Below are positions 1 to 7,353 of a DNA stretch of 64,000 bases, piece by piece. The notes under the pieces were generated by a model. The model searched no databases and was not told where the DNA came from. It was given only the letters and a program-made list of their open reading frames with translations. This stretch comes from Salimicrobium flavidum (GTDB taxonomy: Bacteria; Bacillota; Bacilli; Bacillales; Halobacillaceae). Numbering within the stretch: position 1 is the first letter of the stretch; each line of letters begins with the position of its first letter. A program made the translations under genes and the position numbers. The DNA lies in contig NZ_FTOC01000006.1 of NCBI RefSeq assembly GCF_900156645.1, positions 1-64,000 on the forward strand, given 5' to 3'.

Positions 1-14
1 AAACTCTCCATAAA
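1..14 (-). rRNA. 16S rRNA, extreme 5' end (partial)
   Basis: Read on the minus strand, the last bases of the window end in TTTATGGAGAGTTT, which matches the start of Bacillus 16S rRNA (…GGAGAGTTTGATCC…). Only about 14 nt of the gene are inside the window; the rest lies beyond position 1. An rRNA-type promoter and a boxA-like leader lie just upstream, and ygxA is the next gene, as beside rrnD in B. subtilis. The exact mature 5' end is inferred. Confidence 0.75.
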
Positions 15-74
15 AGAGCGATTGATTAGCTCATGTTGTCTTGCTTTAAAAATTGACGCATGGCATAAAACATT

Positions 75-118
75 GTTCAGTTTTCAAAGATCTACGGTGT
101 CGCTCTCAAAACAGCGAC
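75..118 (-). promoter_or_regulatory. rRNA operon leader with hairpin and boxA-like antitermination site
   Basis: On the minus strand a GTCGCT/AGCGAC hairpin (about 118-99) is followed by GATCTTTGAAAACTGAAC (92-75). This resembles the boxA-type sequence (CTCTTTGAAAACT) found in Bacillus rRNA leaders, where Nus factors assemble for antitermination. Its place between the promoter and the 16S start supports the reading. Confidence 0.65.
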
Positions 119-124
119 TTAATC

Positions 125-153
125 AATATACCATGTTGTGCGTATTCCGTCAA
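125..153 (-). promoter_or_regulatory. rRNA operon promoter (sigma-A type)
   Basis: On the minus strand there is TTGACG (153-148), a 17-bp spacer and TATATT (130-125), pointing toward the 16S start about 110 bp downstream. A second promoter upstream, common for rrn operons, was not clearly seen. Confidence 0.75.
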
Positions 154-261
154 CAACAATGTATATTTTTTTGTGTGCGCCGGTTGCCGTGAACGGCTTT
201 CCTTAACGCGACAAATAACAATTTACCACGCCCTCCTCGTAGTCGTCAATACTTTTCCAAT

Positions 262-291
262 AAAAATCCCCGATCTTTTAAAGACCGGGAG
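262..291 (-). terminator. Rho-independent terminator of ygxA
   Basis: A CCCGGTCTTT/AAAGATCGGG hairpin followed by ATTTTTATT on the minus strand. Its 5' arm overlaps the last codons of ygxA. It separates ygxA from the rRNA promoter downstream. Confidence 0.7.
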
Positions 292-1153
292 CAATACAGT
301 ACTTTCGATGATATATACCGGCACCCTTCGTTTCCTGCAAATCTATGCTTACAAAGCCTTTATTCACCGCATATTCCATCATTGCAGAAAGATCGAGTGC
401 ATAGTCCTTGACCTCTGGATGAATTTTCAGTTCTCCGAATGTCCAGCTTTCTTCTTTTTCTTTCATAACAGAAAAGAAATGCTCCATATTATTTTCGGCA
501 CGTTCATTGATAGAGTGATCTAATGCCAAAACCATAAGCTCTACCCGTTTCGCCACGCTTTCTCCACTTTCTATCAATTCCTGGTACAGTTTATAGATTT
601 CAGGATCCATCCTTTTCACCTGGTTCCACACAGTCACTTCCGGATGAAACCCTTTTTCAATAATCGAAAGACGTGCCAGGTAATGAAGGCATCTGACCAT
701 TCTGCTGAAAGCGTCCAAGTATTGTTTTGATTCGAACAGGTCCCTCGACTCGCTATAGCTCCGGATCAATTTAGCGAATTCAATCACTTTTTTCTTACTT
801 CTTTGTTTCTCGGGAAAATCTTTCAGTTCTTTCTTCAGCGCAGTAAGATAATCGTTCTTTTCAAAAATAGTAGCCCCATCGGTGACCCACTCCACCGCAC
901 GTCTGAACGTACTTGTCGTAATCCAATGTTGCAGCAGGGACTCCTCTACTACGTGAAGAGCTGCAGACTGATCCTCGAATTCATAATGTTTTACATACCA
1001 GGGGTCCTGAGCTTCCGTAACTATAACGAGTAAAATAACATCAAAATTATCCGTAACCGGACTCACCGGCTTTTTCTTCTCCAGGTAAAGGATGCCTAAG
1101 GTCTCTCTTCGACTCGCTCTCTCCTGATAAATGGGACGCAACACATCTTCCAT
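278..1153 (-). CDS. ygxA: YgxA-like nucleotidyltransferase-fold protein
   Basis: This 291-residue soluble protein matches the YgxA family in length, composition and position: in B. subtilis ygxA lies directly beside an rRNA operon and next to ygzB and perR, exactly as here. The family is described as nucleotidyltransferase-like, but no substrate is known. The N-terminal part (about 1-110) would hold the nucleotidyltransferase-like fold; the remainder is helical and rich in charged residues. There is no signal peptide or membrane segment. The ATG lies behind an AGGA-type site (GGGAGGATTTCT). It is transcribed toward the rRNA operon and ends in its own terminator. The name rests mainly on synteny and overall similarity; the biochemical role is open. 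Confidence 0.75.
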   Translation of the reverse strand: MEDVLRPIYQERASRRETLGILYLEKKKPVSPVTDNFDVILLVIVTEAQDPWYVKHYEFEDQSAALHVVEESLLQHWITTSTFRRAVEWVTDGATIFEKNDYLTALKKELKDFPEKQRSKKKVIEFAKLIRSYSESRDLFESKQYLDAFSRMVRCLHYLARLSIIEKGFHPEVTVWNQVKRMDPEIYKLYQELIESGESVAKRVELMVLALDHSINERAENNMEHFFSVMKEKEESWTFGELKIHPEVKDYALDLSAMMEYAVNKGFVSIDLQETKGAGIYHRKYCIAPGL

Positions 1154-1284
1154 AGAAATCCTCCCGACTAATAAAAATCCACTTTTTTTAATTATTCGAC
1201 GTTTTCAACGGAATTCCTTTTCTCTTTCTAAGAAGTTTACCACCTGTGATACAATATTCTTATAGAAAGTAAGGAGGCTTTTCA

Positions 1285-1647
1285 ATGGCGCTGAAATACA
1301 GTAATAAAATAAATAAAATCCGTACATTCGCTTTGTCTTTGATATTTGTCGGCTTTGCTATCATGTATATCGGACTCCTGTTCAAGGACATCGTATGGCT
1401 CATGATAATAGCTATGATCCTAGGTATGTTATCCATCCTTTTCAGTACAGTCGTTTACTTTTGGATCGGGATGCTTTCTACTAAGGCCGTACCTATAGAG
1501 TGCCCCTCATGCGGAAAACAGACAAAGATGCTCGGTCGGGTTGATGCATGTATGCACTGTGATCAACCTTTGACCATGGACCCGGAACTTGAAGGCGAAG
1601 AATTTGATGAAAGTTACAACTCGAAAAAAAGAAAGACTGAGGAATAA
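1285..1647 (+). CDS. ygzB: YgzB-like small membrane protein with zinc ribbon
   Basis: The 120-residue protein has two predicted membrane segments (about residues 12-32 and 36-58), then a cytosolic tail with CPSCGK (about 73-78) and CMHCD (about 92-96), a four-cysteine zinc-ribbon pattern. This is the YgzB (UPF0295) architecture, and in B. subtilis ygzB is the neighbour of perR. The ATG is preceded by AAGGAGGCTTTTCA. It is divergent from ygxA and convergent with perR, sharing a bidirectional terminator region. Function is unknown; membrane location and metal binding are inferred from sequence. Confidence 0.82.
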   Translation: MALKYSNKINKIRTFALSLIFVGFAIMYIGLLFKDIVWLMIIAMILGMLSILFSTVVYFWIGMLSTKAVPIECPSCGKQTKMLGRVDACMHCDQPLTMDPELEGEEFDESYNSKKRKTEE

Positions 1648-1649
1648 CA

Positions 1650-1701
1650 AAAAAACAGCTTCTCTTTATCAGATTACAAGATAAAGAGAAGCTGTTTTTT
1701 T
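1650..1701. terminator. Bidirectional terminator between ygzB and perR
   Basis: An A-tract, the stem CAGCTTCTCTTTATC, an 8-nt loop, the complementary arm and a T-tract follow the ygzB stop directly. It is symmetrical, so it can work on either strand. Confidence 0.85.
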
Positions 1702-1739
1702 AAGGGGAACCCCCCTAATATCCAGGCTACCTTGAAAAT

Positions 1740-1771
1740 AGAAGCCTTCTGCAAATCATTACAGAAGGCTT
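1740..1771 (-). terminator. Terminator of perR
   Basis: On the minus strand, AAGCCTTCTG pairs with CAGAAGGCTT around a short loop, then TATTTTC. It lies immediately after the perR stop codon. Confidence 0.6.
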
Positions 1772-2215
1772 TTAGTGAGCGCTTTTTGCTCGACACTCGG
1801 AACAGGTACCATATACTTCCATGCGATGATGGCTTACATTGAATCCTGTAACCTGTTCTGCCAGAGATTCCACTTCATCCAGCCGAGGATAATGGAAATC
1901 TACGATCTTTCCACACGTTTCACAAATGGCATGGTAATGATCAGATGTATTACAATCAAAACGACTCGACGAATCTCCATACGTCAATTCACGGACCAGC
2001 CCTATTTCTCTCAGTACACGTAAGTTATTGTAGACGGTCGCAACACTCATATTAGGAAACTTACTCTCTAGAGCTTTATAGATATCATCAGCCGTAGGGT
2101 GACTCATCGACTGGATCAGGTACTCAAGCACCGCATGACGCTGAGGCGTAATGCGAACTCCCGATTCTTTTAATGTATCGATTGCATCTTGAAGTCTATG
2201 ATCGGACACCGTCAT
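1772..2215 (-). CDS. perR: Peroxide-responsive Fur-family repressor PerR
   Basis: The 147-residue Fur-family protein has an N-terminal winged helix (about 1-85, including [13 protein letters not shown]) and a C-terminal metal-binding dimer domain. The structural zinc site is the usual pair CETCGK and CSECR near the C terminus; the regulatory iron/manganese ligands are in the HYHAICETC and HHRMEVYG stretches. The position between ygzB and bcp/gsaB is that of perR in B. subtilis, which separates it from Fur and Zur paralogues (a Zur-type gene is near 56 kb). PerR represses oxidative-stress genes and is inactivated by metal-catalysed oxidation of a histidine. A near-perfect Per box upstream points to autoregulation. 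Confidence 0.93.
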   Translation of the reverse strand: MTVSDHRLQDAIDTLKESGVRITPQRHAVLEYLIQSMSHPTADDIYKALESKFPNMSVATVYNNLRVLREIGLVRELTYGDSSSRFDCNTSDHYHAICETCGKIVDFHYPRLDEVESLAEQVTGFNVSHHRMEVYGTCSECRAKSAH

Positions 2216-2261
2216 GCACCTCGCTTTCTAAACGAATAAAACTATCGATAAAATTATTAGA

Positions 2262-2276
2262 TTATAATCTTTATAA
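2262..2276 (-). promoter_or_regulatory. Per box upstream of perR
   Basis: TTATAATCTTTATAA matches the consensus TTATAATnATTATAA at all defined positions but one. It lies 47 bp upstream of the perR start, so PerR probably controls its own gene, as in B. subtilis. Confidence 0.8.
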
Positions 2277-2322
2277 TTAGTTTAACCCTGTTCAAGTACA
2301 CCTGTCAATCATTGCGTTTCCT

Positions 2323-2880
2323 TTATACATCAGGATTCAGAGTCGTTTCTGAACCTCCCAGCTCCTTGTCCACATAACGTGCAGCCACAAATAGCAAATC
2401 AGAGAGACGATTCAGATAGCCGACAGCCAGAGGGTTGTTCAATTCCTCTTCAAGCGCAGAGGAACATCTCTCTGCACGGCGTACCACCGTTCGGGCCATA
2501 TGAAGATGAGCAGCCGCTTCCACTCCAGTCGGAAGGATGAAGTTTTTCAGTTCCGGCAAATCCGCATCCCAATGATCGATGAGATTTTCCAGTTCTTCAA
2601 TGTGTTCTTTCTTCAATTCCCAGAACACTTCCTTTCCCTTTGGAGTAGCAAGTTCAGCTCCCACATGAAACAGAATCGTCTGTACCCGGTTGAGTTTCTC
2701 CAGCATTTCTTCCTTGCCGGGGAACTCCTCCTTCCTGAGATGACTCACAGCAACCCCGATAACGGAATTGGCTTCATCGCACGTACCGTAAGCTTCTACC
2801 CGAAGGTCACTTTTAGGAACCCTATCTCCATGCACCAAGGATGTTTTCCCTTTATCCCCTGACCTCGTATATATTCTCAT
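2323..2880 (-). CDS. pduO: ATP:cob(I)alamin adenosyltransferase, PduO type
   Basis: The 185-residue protein starts with MRIYTRSGDKGKTSL, the ATP-binding signature of PduO-type adenosyltransferases, and contains the conserved VRRAERC and LSDLLFVAARY segments of the five-helix bundle. It transfers the 5'-deoxyadenosyl group of ATP to cob(I)alamin, forming coenzyme B12 in the cytosol. It starts 1 bp after the stop of the upstream hydroxyacid dehydrogenase, so the two are likely cotranscribed. No cobalamin-synthesis or B12-dependent enzyme is in the window, so the partner enzyme is elsewhere. B. subtilis has the homologue YvqK. Confidence 0.9.
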   Translation of the reverse strand: MRIYTRSGDKGKTSLVHGDRVPKSDLRVEAYGTCDEANSVIGVAVSHLRKEEFPGKEEMLEKLNRVQTILFHVGAELATPKGKEVFWELKKEHIEELENLIDHWDADLPELKNFILPTGVEAAAHLHMARTVVRRAERCSSALEEELNNPLAVGYLNRLSDLLFVAARYVDKELGGSETTLNPDV

Positions 2881-2881
2881 A

Positions 2882-3832
2882 TTAATATCCCCTTTCCGGA
2901 TCGATAACGTTTTCCATAGAATCGGAGTTCATGTATGCTTTCATATTTCTGTCGAAAATATCGAATGCTCTCGGTAAATATCCAGACGTGATACCTGAAA
3001 TATGAGGAGTCACTGTGATATTTTCTTCTCTCCAGAAAGGATGGTCTTCCGGGAGAGGTTCTTCTTCCATAACGTCCAGTACGGCATGTGCGATATCACC
3101 CTTTTCAATAGCGGACGATACTGTCTTTTCCGGAACCAGATCCCCTCTGCCCATGTTAAGAAATACAGCGTGCTCGGGCATAGCCTGGAAATGTTCCTTC
3201 TGAAGCAATCCTCTGGTCTCCTCGGTACTTGGTAATACTGCTGCTACGTAATCACCTTCACTTAGCGCAGCGTTTAACTTTTCGATTCGATACACTTCGT
3301 CGAAATTGTCCTTCCCTTTCCCGGACCTCGAAACTCCGATTGTTTTCATATCAAATGCTTTTGCCAGACGGGCTGTTTCTGAGGCTATAGCTCCCGTACC
3401 CAGAAGAACCATCGTATGTCCGCCCAATTCCTGGAAATCAAGTTTCCGATTCCAATAAGATGCATTTTCCTGCTGCTGGAGTTTCTTCGCCCGTTTCGCC
3501 ACCTGCAAAAACATTCCGATCGCGTATTCAGCCATCGGTTTGGCATGAATCCCCCGTACGTTGGTCACAAGAATATCCTTTTCTTCAATGATAGAAAAAG
3601 GCATACGGTCCATACCTGCAGACATAATCATTATCCATTTCAGGTTTTTCGCTTTTTCTATTTTTTCTTCATTAAGATCTTCCCCGTATGTAATCAGAAT
3701 TTCCGCTTCAGGCAGATAATCCTCTCCTTCTTCCATCCCATAACAGTAACGGAAGTCGACAGAAGGATACTGATTCACCATTCGTTCCTTCACATCTTCC
3801 GGTACGCGTTTCAAAACAGACAGCACTTGCAT
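2882..3832 (-). CDS. D-2-hydroxyacid dehydrogenase (NAD-binding)
   Basis: This 316-residue protein belongs to the D-isomer-specific 2-hydroxyacid dehydrogenase family. The NAD-binding Rossmann motif is GTGAIA (about 145-150), and the later signature includes LNMGRGDLV, with catalytic Arg, Glu and His expected around residues 225-280 (TPHISG carries the His). Family members reduce 2-keto acids such as glyoxylate, pyruvate or phosphoglycerate derivatives; the substrate here cannot be read from sequence. A regulatory ACT domain is absent, so it is not a full-length SerA. It is the first gene of a pair with the cobalamin adenosyltransferase and follows bcp, separated by a terminator. Confidence 0.85.
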   Translation of the reverse strand: MQVLSVLKRVPEDVKERMVNQYPSVDFRYCYGMEEGEDYLPEAEILITYGEDLNEEKIEKAKNLKWIMIMSAGMDRMPFSIIEEKDILVTNVRGIHAKPMAEYAIGMFLQVAKRAKKLQQQENASYWNRKLDFQELGGHTMVLLGTGAIASETARLAKAFDMKTIGVSRSGKGKDNFDEVYRIEKLNAALSEGDYVAAVLPSTEETRGLLQKEHFQAMPEHAVFLNMGRGDLVPEKTVSSAIEKGDIAHAVLDVMEEEPLPEDHPFWREENITVTPHISGITSGYLPRAFDIFDRNMKAYMNSDSMENVIDPERGY

Positions 3833-3851
3833 AAAACTCTCCTCCTTTCAG

Positions 3852-3875
3852 GAAAAACCGCGGGGTTGCCGCGGT
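3852..3875 (-). terminator. Terminator of bcp
   Basis: On the minus strand AACCGCGG, loop, CCGCGGTT, then TTTCC, directly after the bcp stop codon. It separates bcp from the dehydrogenase gene. Confidence 0.7.
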
Positions 3876-4343
3876 TCACAGGTTTTCTTTAATGTAATTC
3901 AGAGCTTCTTCCACGTGGCCGTCTACCTTGACCTGGCGGAATTCTTCTTGCAGGTTCCCGTCCTTATCAATGATGAACGTCGACCTTTCCATACCGTAGG
4001 TCTCTTCGCCGCCTCTTTTTTTCAACTTCCAGGCACCATATTTCTCCGCTACCTCATGGTTCTCATCGGCCAACAGGAGAAAAGGCAAGTCATTTTTCTC
4101 AATGAATTTTTTGTGTGATTCCACCGGGTCTGTGCTCACACCCAAAATGACAGCATCCAATTCCTCGAAACTCTGGTGATTATCGCGGAAGTCGCACGCC
4201 TCATTCGTACAACCTGGCGTCATATCTTTCGGATAAAAATAAAGCACCACATTCTTGCCTTTATAATCTTCAAGCGATACATTCTCTCCATTATTTGCAG
4301 GCAATGTGAAATCCGGAGCCTGCTGTCCTTTTTTCAAAGTCAT
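3876..4343 (-). CDS. bcp: Thiol peroxidase, BCP-type peroxiredoxin
   Basis: The 155-residue thioredoxin-fold peroxidase has the AhpC/TSA domain over its full length. The motif PGCTNEAC gives a peroxidatic cysteine and a resolving cysteine five residues later, the atypical 2-Cys pattern of bacterioferritin comigratory protein. It reduces peroxides in the cytosol, with electrons from thioredoxin or a low-molecular thiol. It corresponds to YgaF, which sits between perR and gsaB in B. subtilis. The start is preceded by GAAGGAGGAATGAAAG. No Per box was seen in front of it. Confidence 0.93.
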   Translation of the reverse strand: MTLKKGQQAPDFTLPANNGENVSLEDYKGKNVVLYFYPKDMTPGCTNEACDFRDNHQSFEELDAVILGVSTDPVESHKKFIEKNDLPFLLLADENHEVAEKYGAWKLKKRGGEETYGMERSTFIIDKDGNLQEEFRQVKVDGHVEEALNYIKENL

Positions 4344-4461
4344 CTTTCATTCCTCCTTCAACATTATTGATACTTTCTACTTTAAAGGAAAGAAAAAGAA
4401 AGTTCCAATATTTCAAAAACTCCTCCTCCTCTTCATTCACTTCAGAATTATCATTGATTTT

Positions 4462-4533
4462 GGCTACCCTGAAAGTAAATATTCAGGCAGACGCTTTCCG
4501 TTCCTATGAGCAACAATAGGCTTTAACAGAGCT
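4462..4533. repeat. Internally deleted MITE-like element (family B) with 8-bp target duplication
   Basis: The left end GGCTACCCTGAAAG… matches the right end of the element at 54584-54737 read in reverse, and the right end …GGCTTTAACAGAGCT matches the family A ends. Only 72 bp remain. It is flanked by identical TTGATTTT (4454-4461 and 4534-4541), a direct repeat typical of a transposition target duplication. It sits just upstream of the gsaB promoter. Confidence 0.7.
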
Positions 4534-4552
4534 TTGATTTTACAATCATCCA

Positions 4553-4580
4553 TTGGACTCGGGTTTTCGTATGGTAAACT
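4553..4580 (+). promoter_or_regulatory. Putative promoter of gsaB
   Basis: TTGGAC (4553-4558), a 16-bp spacer and TAAACT (4575-4580) preceded by TGG. It lies 38 bp upstream of the gsaB start and 12 bp beyond the target duplication of the small repeat element. Confidence 0.5.
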
Positions 4581-4617
4581 ACTAAGTGAAAGTTTTGACG
4601 ACGATGGAGGGAAAATA

Positions 4618-5955
4618 ATGAATATCGAAACATCAAAATCTCTTTTTCAAGAAGCAGAGCAGCATATAGTAGGCGGAGTGAACTCACCTTCCCGGGCTTA
4701 TAAAGGAGTGGGCGGAGGTACGCCGATATATATGAAGAAAGGGGAAGGATCCCGTTTTATCGATGTAGACGATAATAAGTACATCGATTATCTGGGAGCG
4801 TATGGTCCTATCATAACCGGACACGCCCATCCCCATATCACAGATGCTATAAAGAAAGCTGCAGAAAGTGGAGTGCTATACGGAACGCCCACTTCCCTCG
4901 AGAATGTTTTTGCTAAAAAACTCAAGAACGCTATCCCCTCCCTTGATAAAGTCCGTTTCGTGAATTCAGGTACAGAAGCGGTCATGACGACAATCCGTGT
5001 CGCCCGTGCCTATACAGGGAGAAATAAAATAATAAAATTCGCCGGGTGCTACCACGGACACTCTGATCTTGTTTTAGTTGCTGCTGGGTCCGGACCGGCG
5101 ACGCTTGGTACTCCTGACTCTGCAGGTATCCCCGCTGCAATCGCAGAAGATGTGATCACTGTGCCATTCAACGACATCAGTTCTTTCCAGAAGGCTTTGG
5201 AGCAGTACGGGGACGAGATAGCAGGTGTGCTTGTGGAACCGATTGTCGGCAATTTCGGCATTGTCGAACCGAAAGAAGGGTTCCTTCAACAAGTGAATGA
5301 TTTCGCTCACGAAGCAGGGGCGCTCGTCATCTATGATGAAGTGATCACCGCTTTTCGTTTCACTTACGGCAGTGCCCAGCAATTACTCGGAGTCGAACCA
5401 GACATGACAGCTATGGGGAAAATCATCGGAGGAGGCCTTCCGATCGGAGCTTACGGGGGACGAGCGGATATCATGGAACAGGTAGCACCTTTAGGTCCGG
5501 CTTACCAGGCCGGGACGATGTCCGGTAACCCTGCTTCTATGGCGGCAGGAATCGCCTGCCTTGAAGTACTAGAACAACCCGGGACTTATGAACATCTCGA
5601 CCGTCTAGGAGCTCTACTCGAGGACGGGATAAAAAACAGTGCTTCCTCGTATGGTATAGATGTGCAAGTGAATCGTCTCGGAGGTGCTCTCACTTTGTTT
5701 TTCACAGACAAAGAAGTAGAGAACTATAAAGATGCTGAGAACACAGATGGAGAGAAATTCGCAAGCTTCTTCAAAAGCATGCTCTCCAAAGGAGTGAATC
5801 TCGCCCCTTCGAAATACGAAGCCTGGTTCCTGACCACAGCTCATAGGGAAGAGGATATCCATAAAACGCTCGAGGCTGTCGATCAGACATTCGCGGAAAT
5901 GACCGGAAAAAATCATAACTCTTATTATCGTAAAAATGAAAAGAACCGTTTATAA
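4618..5955 (+). CDS. gsaB: Glutamate-1-semialdehyde 2,1-aminomutase
   Basis: The 445-residue PLP enzyme converts glutamate-1-semialdehyde to 5-aminolevulinate, a haem and tetrapyrrole precursor. It has the class-III aminotransferase fold: [15 protein letters not shown] near the N terminus, the substrate-gating region [19 protein letters not shown] with the PLP-ring aspartate, and the Schiff-base lysine in [17 protein letters not shown] chose the ATG at 4618, behind GGAGGGAAAATA; the frame is open further upstream, but that part has no homology. Synteny (next to ygaF and ygaE) matches gsaB of B. subtilis rather than the hemL of the hem operon. Confidence 0.92.
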   Translation: MNIETSKSLFQEAEQHIVGGVNSPSRAYKGVGGGTPIYMKKGEGSRFIDVDDNKYIDYLGAYGPIITGHAHPHITDAIKKAAESGVLYGTPTSLENVFAKKLKNAIPSLDKVRFVNSGTEAVMTTIRVARAYTGRNKIIKFAGCYHGHSDLVLVAAGSGPATLGTPDSAGIPAAIAEDVITVPFNDISSFQKALEQYGDEIAGVLVEPIVGNFGIVEPKEGFLQQVNDFAHEAGALVIYDEVITAFRFTYGSAQQLLGVEPDMTAMGKIIGGGLPIGAYGGRADIMEQVAPLGPAYQAGTMSGNPASMAAGIACLEVLEQPGTYEHLDRLGALLEDGIKNSASSYGIDVQVNRLGGALTLFFTDKEVENYKDAENTDGEKFASFFKSMLSKGVNLAPSKYEAWFLTTAHREEDIHKTLEAVDQTFAEMTGKNHNSYYRKNEKNRL

Positions 5956-6070
5956 TGAAAGAAGCTAGAAAAAATCGGAAGATACTGTTGGAGATGGCTG
6001 ATTCAAGAAAAAATAGCCGGATTCTCCAATAATGATACTTTCTTACTTTTTTACAAAAGGATGATGCCCT

Positions 6071-7138
6071 TTGAAACTGGGAGCACGAATGGTCAAAACA
6101 GGATTGGCTGTAGCTATAGCTCTTTATATAGGTGGGATGTTCGAATTCCTTTCCCCGTTACTTGCAGCCATTGCGGTCGTATTTTCTATACAGCCGTCTA
6201 TTTATCGTTCTTATCAATCTATCATTGAACAAATTCAGGGGAATATCATCGGGGCAATGATAGCCGTTGCGGCCGTTTTCACGCTTGGCAACGACCCATT
6301 CATAGTCGCTTTTGCAATCATCATTGCCATTGGTATAACATCGAACATGAAGATGAACGAAACCACCGTTTCTCTTGCTGTCGTAGCTGTCGTAGCTCTG
6401 ATGGATTCGACGGATCAGACATTCGCCTATTTCGCCGCTTCCCGTATCTCTTCTATGTTTGTCGGTATCCTTGCCGCATTCGTTGTCAATCTGGTTTTTA
6501 TGCCACCAAAATATGAGACGAGACTATTCGGCAAAATCGAGGATTCTACCAGTGACATTTTACAGTGGATCCGCGTAACAACACGGAACCTTTCAGATGA
6601 GCCTGCACTAAAATATGAAATTATACGTATACAGGACGCCATCCGCTGGCTGGACCACACTTACCTTCTTTATTCAGAAGAAAGAACGTATCTGAGAGGA
6701 AAAGGGTTTGCAAAAGGACGGAAACTCGTCGTTTTTCGCCAGCTGATTACGACCACCAAGAAATCATTCGACGTATTGAAAGCTTTTCACCGGCTCGATC
6801 ACAAAATTGAACAGATCCCTGAAGAATTCCAGGACGCTCTCGTGTACGAACTCGATAAACTGGTAAATGCTCATGAAAAATTATTATTGAGCCTGAAGGG
6901 ACGAATCAAACAGACACACAAACAGGCTTTGCGCAGTGTTGAGACCCCGGATATTCCTTTGCTTGTAGATCGCTTGATGAACGAATACGAACATGGCTAC
7001 GATAAGGACCGGCTTATCTTTTTGCCTTTGGCTTCCCAGTTGATGGAATATCATTACCAGTTGGAAAAACTGAAACGCCTCTTAAAAAGTTATCAGAAAA
7101 ATAACCAGAATGAATATATCCAAACAGGAATCAAATAA
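6071..7138 (+). CDS. ygaE: Aromatic acid exporter family protein (DUF939/YgaE type)
   Basis: The 355-residue protein has about four to five hydrophobic segments in residues 10-150, followed by a long soluble helical domain rich in charged residues. This is the ArAE_1 (DUF939) architecture of YgaE-like proteins, related to the FUSC/AaeB efflux group. By family it may export aromatic or amphipathic acids, but no substrate is shown. I used the TTG at 6071 behind AAAGGATGATGCCCT; an ATG seven residues or so later is possible. It ends in a terminator and faces the ABC transporter gene convergently, as ygaE and ygaD do in B. subtilis. Confidence 0.8.
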   Translation: MKLGARMVKTGLAVAIALYIGGMFEFLSPLLAAIAVVFSIQPSIYRSYQSIIEQIQGNIIGAMIAVAAVFTLGNDPFIVAFAIIIAIGITSNMKMNETTVSLAVVAVVALMDSTDQTFAYFAASRISSMFVGILAAFVVNLVFMPPKYETRLFGKIEDSTSDILQWIRVTTRNLSDEPALKYEIIRIQDAIRWLDHTYLLYSEERTYLRGKGFAKGRKLVVFRQLITTTKKSFDVLKAFHRLDHKIEQIPEEFQDALVYELDKLVNAHEKLLLSLKGRIKQTHKQALRSVETPDIPLLVDRLMNEYEHGYDKDRLIFLPLASQLMEYHYQLEKLKRLLKSYQKNNQNEYIQTGIK

Positions 7139-7170
7139 AAAGAGGAAACCCGCGGGTTTCCTCTTTTTAT
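7138..7170 (+). terminator. Terminator of ygaE
   Basis: AAAGAGGAAACCCG pairs with CGGGTTTCCTCTTT and is followed by T-rich sequence, directly after the stop codon. The T-tract also forms the left target duplication of the repeat that follows. Confidence 0.8.
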
Positions 7171-7172
7171 TA

Positions 7173-7348
7173 AGCTCTGTTATCATTCATTGTTGATTTT
7201 CGTTCTGCAGGTGGAAGCTTTTCGCAGGCATGACGTAAACTTCCGGAATCTCTCTACGTTCGATTCCGGTGATTTTTAAGTTCATGCCATTCAAGGCAGG
7301 CGTCTCCACCCTTCGTTCCTAAAATCAACAACAGGCTTTAACATAGCT
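7173..7348 (+). repeat. MITE-like element, family A copy 1
   Basis: A 176-bp non-coding element with inverted ends AGCTCTGTTA… and …TAACATAGCT. It is flanked by identical TTTTATTA (7165-7172 and 7349-7356). Internally it holds a CCGGAATC/GATTCCGG hairpin shared with other copies. The right duplication covers the stop codon of ygaD (7354-7356). Confidence 0.85.
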
Positions 7349-7353
7349 TTTTA

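Noticed and set aside
53-523. 156-codon open frame on the plus strand over the rRNA leader and the 3' end of ygxA
   Set aside because: It overlaps the rRNA promoter, the ygxA terminator and ygxA itself, has no ribosome site and the translation looks like low-complexity antisense.
1726-1745. CAGGCTACCTTGAAAATAGA resembles the GGCTACCCTGAAAAT end of family B
   Set aside because: Only one short end is present, with no partner end or duplication; it may be a remnant or chance.
5049-5382. Open frames antisense to gsaB
   Set aside because: Fully inside a well-conserved gene, with no ribosome site; typical shadow frames.
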